From contig NZ_CAMLJP010000061.1 in the NCBI RefSeq assembly GCF_946480385.1, forward strand, positions 1-37,106: a DNA stretch of 37,106 bases, in the 5' to 3' direction. This stretch comes from an uncultured Azospirillum sp. GTDB taxonomy: Bacteria; Pseudomonadota; Alphaproteobacteria; Azospirillales; Azospirillaceae. Of the stretch, positions 35,627 to 37,106 are shown one piece after another (the first letter of the stretch is position 1; each line of letters starts with the position of its first letter). The notes under the pieces were generated by a model. That model saw only the letters and a program-made list of their open reading frames with translations. It searched no databases and was not told where the DNA came from. Both the position numbers and the translations under genes were made by a program.

Positions 35627-36496
35627 ATGAGGCCCATGGGTCCAGACCTTCTCGCCCGCCTGTCCCGCTTTGCCGCCCGCGACCTGCGCCCCGGTGGCGG
35701 CGAACGTCCGCATCGCCCGGAGCTGTGGGCCTTCGTCGCCCACGATCGGGAACGGATGGCCGAGGTGCGGATCGAGCGCACCGCCCTGATCGCGGTTCTG
35801 GAGGGCACCAAGGAGCTGACCGATCCATCCGGCACCACCCGCCGCTTCCCGGCCGGCAGCGCCATGCTGCTGCCGCCGGGCTGGTGCGGATCGGTGGTGA
35901 ATGATCCCAGTGCCGGTGGCCGCTACCGCGCCCTGGTGCTGGAATTCCCGGCGGAGATGGTCCGGCGGCTTCTGCGCGCCCATGGCACCGATGGGCTGGC
36001 GCCGCGCGCCCGGCCCGGTGACTGGCATGTTTCGCTGACGCCGGCACTGACCGACGCCATCCACCACGCTGCTACCGGCCTGACCGCCGACCCGCCGCTG
36101 CCGGCCAAGCTGGCGGAGCATCGCTGCATGGAGGTGCTGCTGGCGTTGCTGGAAGACGGTGTCTGGTGGCTGGGTCCGGTGGCGCCGACGGGAATCGCCG
36201 ACGCGGTGCGTCAGCTTCTGCGCACCCAGCCCGATATGCCCTGGACCGCGGAGCGCGTGGCCGGCGCGCTCAACCTCAGCACCGGCACTCTGCGCCGCCG
36301 CCTGACCGAAGAGGGCTGCTCGGTCCGCAGCATCCTGACGGAGGAGCGGGTCGCCCACGCCCGCGACCTCCTGCAGGGCGAGGGGCTGAGCGTTCAGGAG
36401 GCGGCGGAGGCCTGCGGCTATACCAACCGCTCCCACTTCGCCCGCCGCATCCGGGCGGCGGTGGGCGTCAACCCTTCGGGCCTGCGGGGGCGCTGA
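35627..36496 (+). CDS. AraC-family transcription regulator
   Basis: A 289-residue regulator. The N-terminal half (about residues 30-110) resembles a cupin-like sensor (LIAVLEGTKELTDPSGTTRRFPAGSAMLLPPGW). The C-terminal AraC domain (about 185-286) has two helix-turn-helix units: WTAERVAGALNLSTGTLRRRL and LSVQEAAEACGYTNRSHFARRIRAAVGVNPSGLR. The effector is unknown. Start: ATG 35627 or ATG 35636; the latter has AGGATGAGG upstream. It closely follows the PEBP-like gene. Its 3' end overlaps the convergent TetR gene by 29 bp (36468-36496). Confidence 0.92.
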   Translation: MRPMGPDLLARLSRFAARDLRPGGGERPHRPELWAFVAHDRERMAEVRIERTALIAVLEGTKELTDPSGTTRRFPAGSAMLLPPGWCGSVVNDPSAGGRYRALVLEFPAEMVRRLLRAHGTDGLAPRARPGDWHVSLTPALTDAIHHAATGLTADPPLPAKLAEHRCMEVLLALLEDGVWWLGPVAPTGIADAVRQLLRTQPDMPWTAERVAGALNLSTGTLRRRLTEEGCSVRSILTEERVAHARDLLQGEGLSVQEAAEACGYTNRSHFARRIRAAVGVNPSGLRGR

Positions 36497-37106
36497 CCGG
36501 CGCGGCGCCATAGGCGCGAAGCAGCGCCGCGACCGAATCGGCGATCACCCGTTCCGGATCAGCAGTGACCGGCAGCCCCAGCATGGTGGGCCAGAACAGC
36601 ACCTCCTTCATACCGCCGAGCAGTTGGGTCGCCACCACATGCGGGTCCGGCGCGTTCAGGCGACCGCGCGCATGCTGGGCGGCGATGTAGTCGTCCAGCA
36701 GCGCGTAAGCCTGGCTCTTCCCGCCCTCCAGATAGTCCTGGGACAGTTCGGGAAAGCGCTGATGCTCGGCGATCACCAGACGCAGCAGGCCGCGCACTTC
36801 CGGCCGCCCGGTATGGACCAGCAGGGAGCGCAGGAAGACCGGCAAAGCCTTTTCAGGCGGCTGGTCGTGGGAGAGCAGGCTCTGGCCGTCGGCACTGCGG
36901 AACCCCTCGTACAGGCCGGACACCACCGCCTGGAACAGTTCGCGCTTGCCGGGGAAGTGGTTGTAGACGGTGCGTTTGGACACATTGGCGTCGGCGGCGA
37001 TGGCGTCCATCGACGAGGCTTCGTAGCCCTGGGTCAGGAAGGCGCGTGTCGCCGCCTCCACCACCGCGTCCCGCTTGACCGAACCGCGCGCGCCACCTCC
37101 CGCCTG
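36468..37106 (-). CDS. TetR/AcrR-family transcription regulator (5' partial)
   Basis: The frame stays open to the window edge on the minus strand, so the N-terminus is cut off; a GTG at 37064 is likely internal, since GSVKRDAVVEAATRAFLTQGYEASSMDAIA continues in frame from upstream. The TetR helix-turn-helix, SMDAIAADANVSKRTVYNHFPGKRELFQAVV, is complete. The ligand domain (about 120 residues) resembles the C-terminal domain found with AcrR-type efflux or envelope regulators (HTGRPEVRGLLRLVIAEHQRFPELS). The target is probably a gene beyond the window. It converges on, and overlaps, the AraC regulator by 29 bp. Confidence 0.92.
   Translation of the reverse strand, partial: QAGGGARGSVKRDAVVEAATRAFLTQGYEASSMDAIAADANVSKRTVYNHFPGKRELFQAVVSGLYEGFRSADGQSLLSHDQPPEKALPVFLRSLLVHTGRPEVRGLLRLVIAEHQRFPELSQDYLEGGKSQAYALLDDYIAAQHARGRLNAPDPHVVATQLLGGMKEVLFWPTMLGLPVTADPERVIADSVAALLRAYGAAPVSAPAGPKG

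Overview
This 37.1 kb window is a GC-rich bacterial chromosomal segment, densely and conventionally coded. The gene set points to an alphaproteobacterium, most likely Rhodospirillales and close to Azospirillum. The pointers are GGAAC-N16/17-CGTT elements typical of the alphaproteobacterial general stress sigma factor EcfG, a phasin (polyhydroxyalkanoate storage), a Mg-type HemB without the zinc cysteines, an LdtR-like MarR regulator, and a histidine kinase with a plant-type ethylene-binding domain. This assignment is an inference from gene content. I see no rRNA, tRNA, CRISPR array, insertion sequence or prophage.

Layout. 1-2056: 5'-truncated RoxA-like di-heme cytochrome with a strong terminator. 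2213-5774: a fused circularly permuted ATP-grasp/alpha-E protein followed at once by a transglutaminase-like protein, a cassette of predicted peptide or amide-bond chemistry. 5784-7728 (minus): ethylene-receptor-like histidine kinase and an overlapping single-domain response regulator. 7936-13516 (minus): prfC, asd with a previously unannotated Thr/Lys leader peptide and attenuator-like hairpin, and glgP. 13696-15146: GNAT acetyltransferase and a small ECF sigma factor with an EcfG-type promoter far upstream. 15475-17193: chemoreceptor. 17292-18728: YghA-type SDR (minus) and a tiny anti-sigma-like protein (plus), separated by two divergent EcfG-like promoter elements. 18835-20325: a PhoD-like protein whose metal-ligand motifs have decayed. 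20341-24651: TPR-methyltransferase, lytic transglycosylase-like protein, rlmJ, phasin. 24887-28130 (minus): livK-livH-livM without ATPase genes. 28340-31712 (minus): CPA1 antiporter, MarR/LdtR-like regulator, 3-hydroxyisobutyryl-CoA hydrolase. 31995-33831: stress-promoter-driven lipid kinase and metallophosphoesterase. 33937-37106: hemB, a secreted PEBP-like protein, an AraC regulator and a 5'-truncated TetR regulator.

The parts most worth follow-up are: (i) the 25-codon leader peptide with five consecutive Thr and two Lys codons ahead of asd, the branch-point gene for Thr, Lys and Met synthesis; (ii) the sensor kinase keeping all seven key residues of the ETR1 ethylene pocket; (iii) a local set of EcfG-type promoters linking a sigma factor, an SDR, an anti-sigma-like protein and a lipid kinase operon; and (iv) the probable pseudo-phosphatase at 18835-20325. 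All of this was read by eye; no database search or folding calculation was run.
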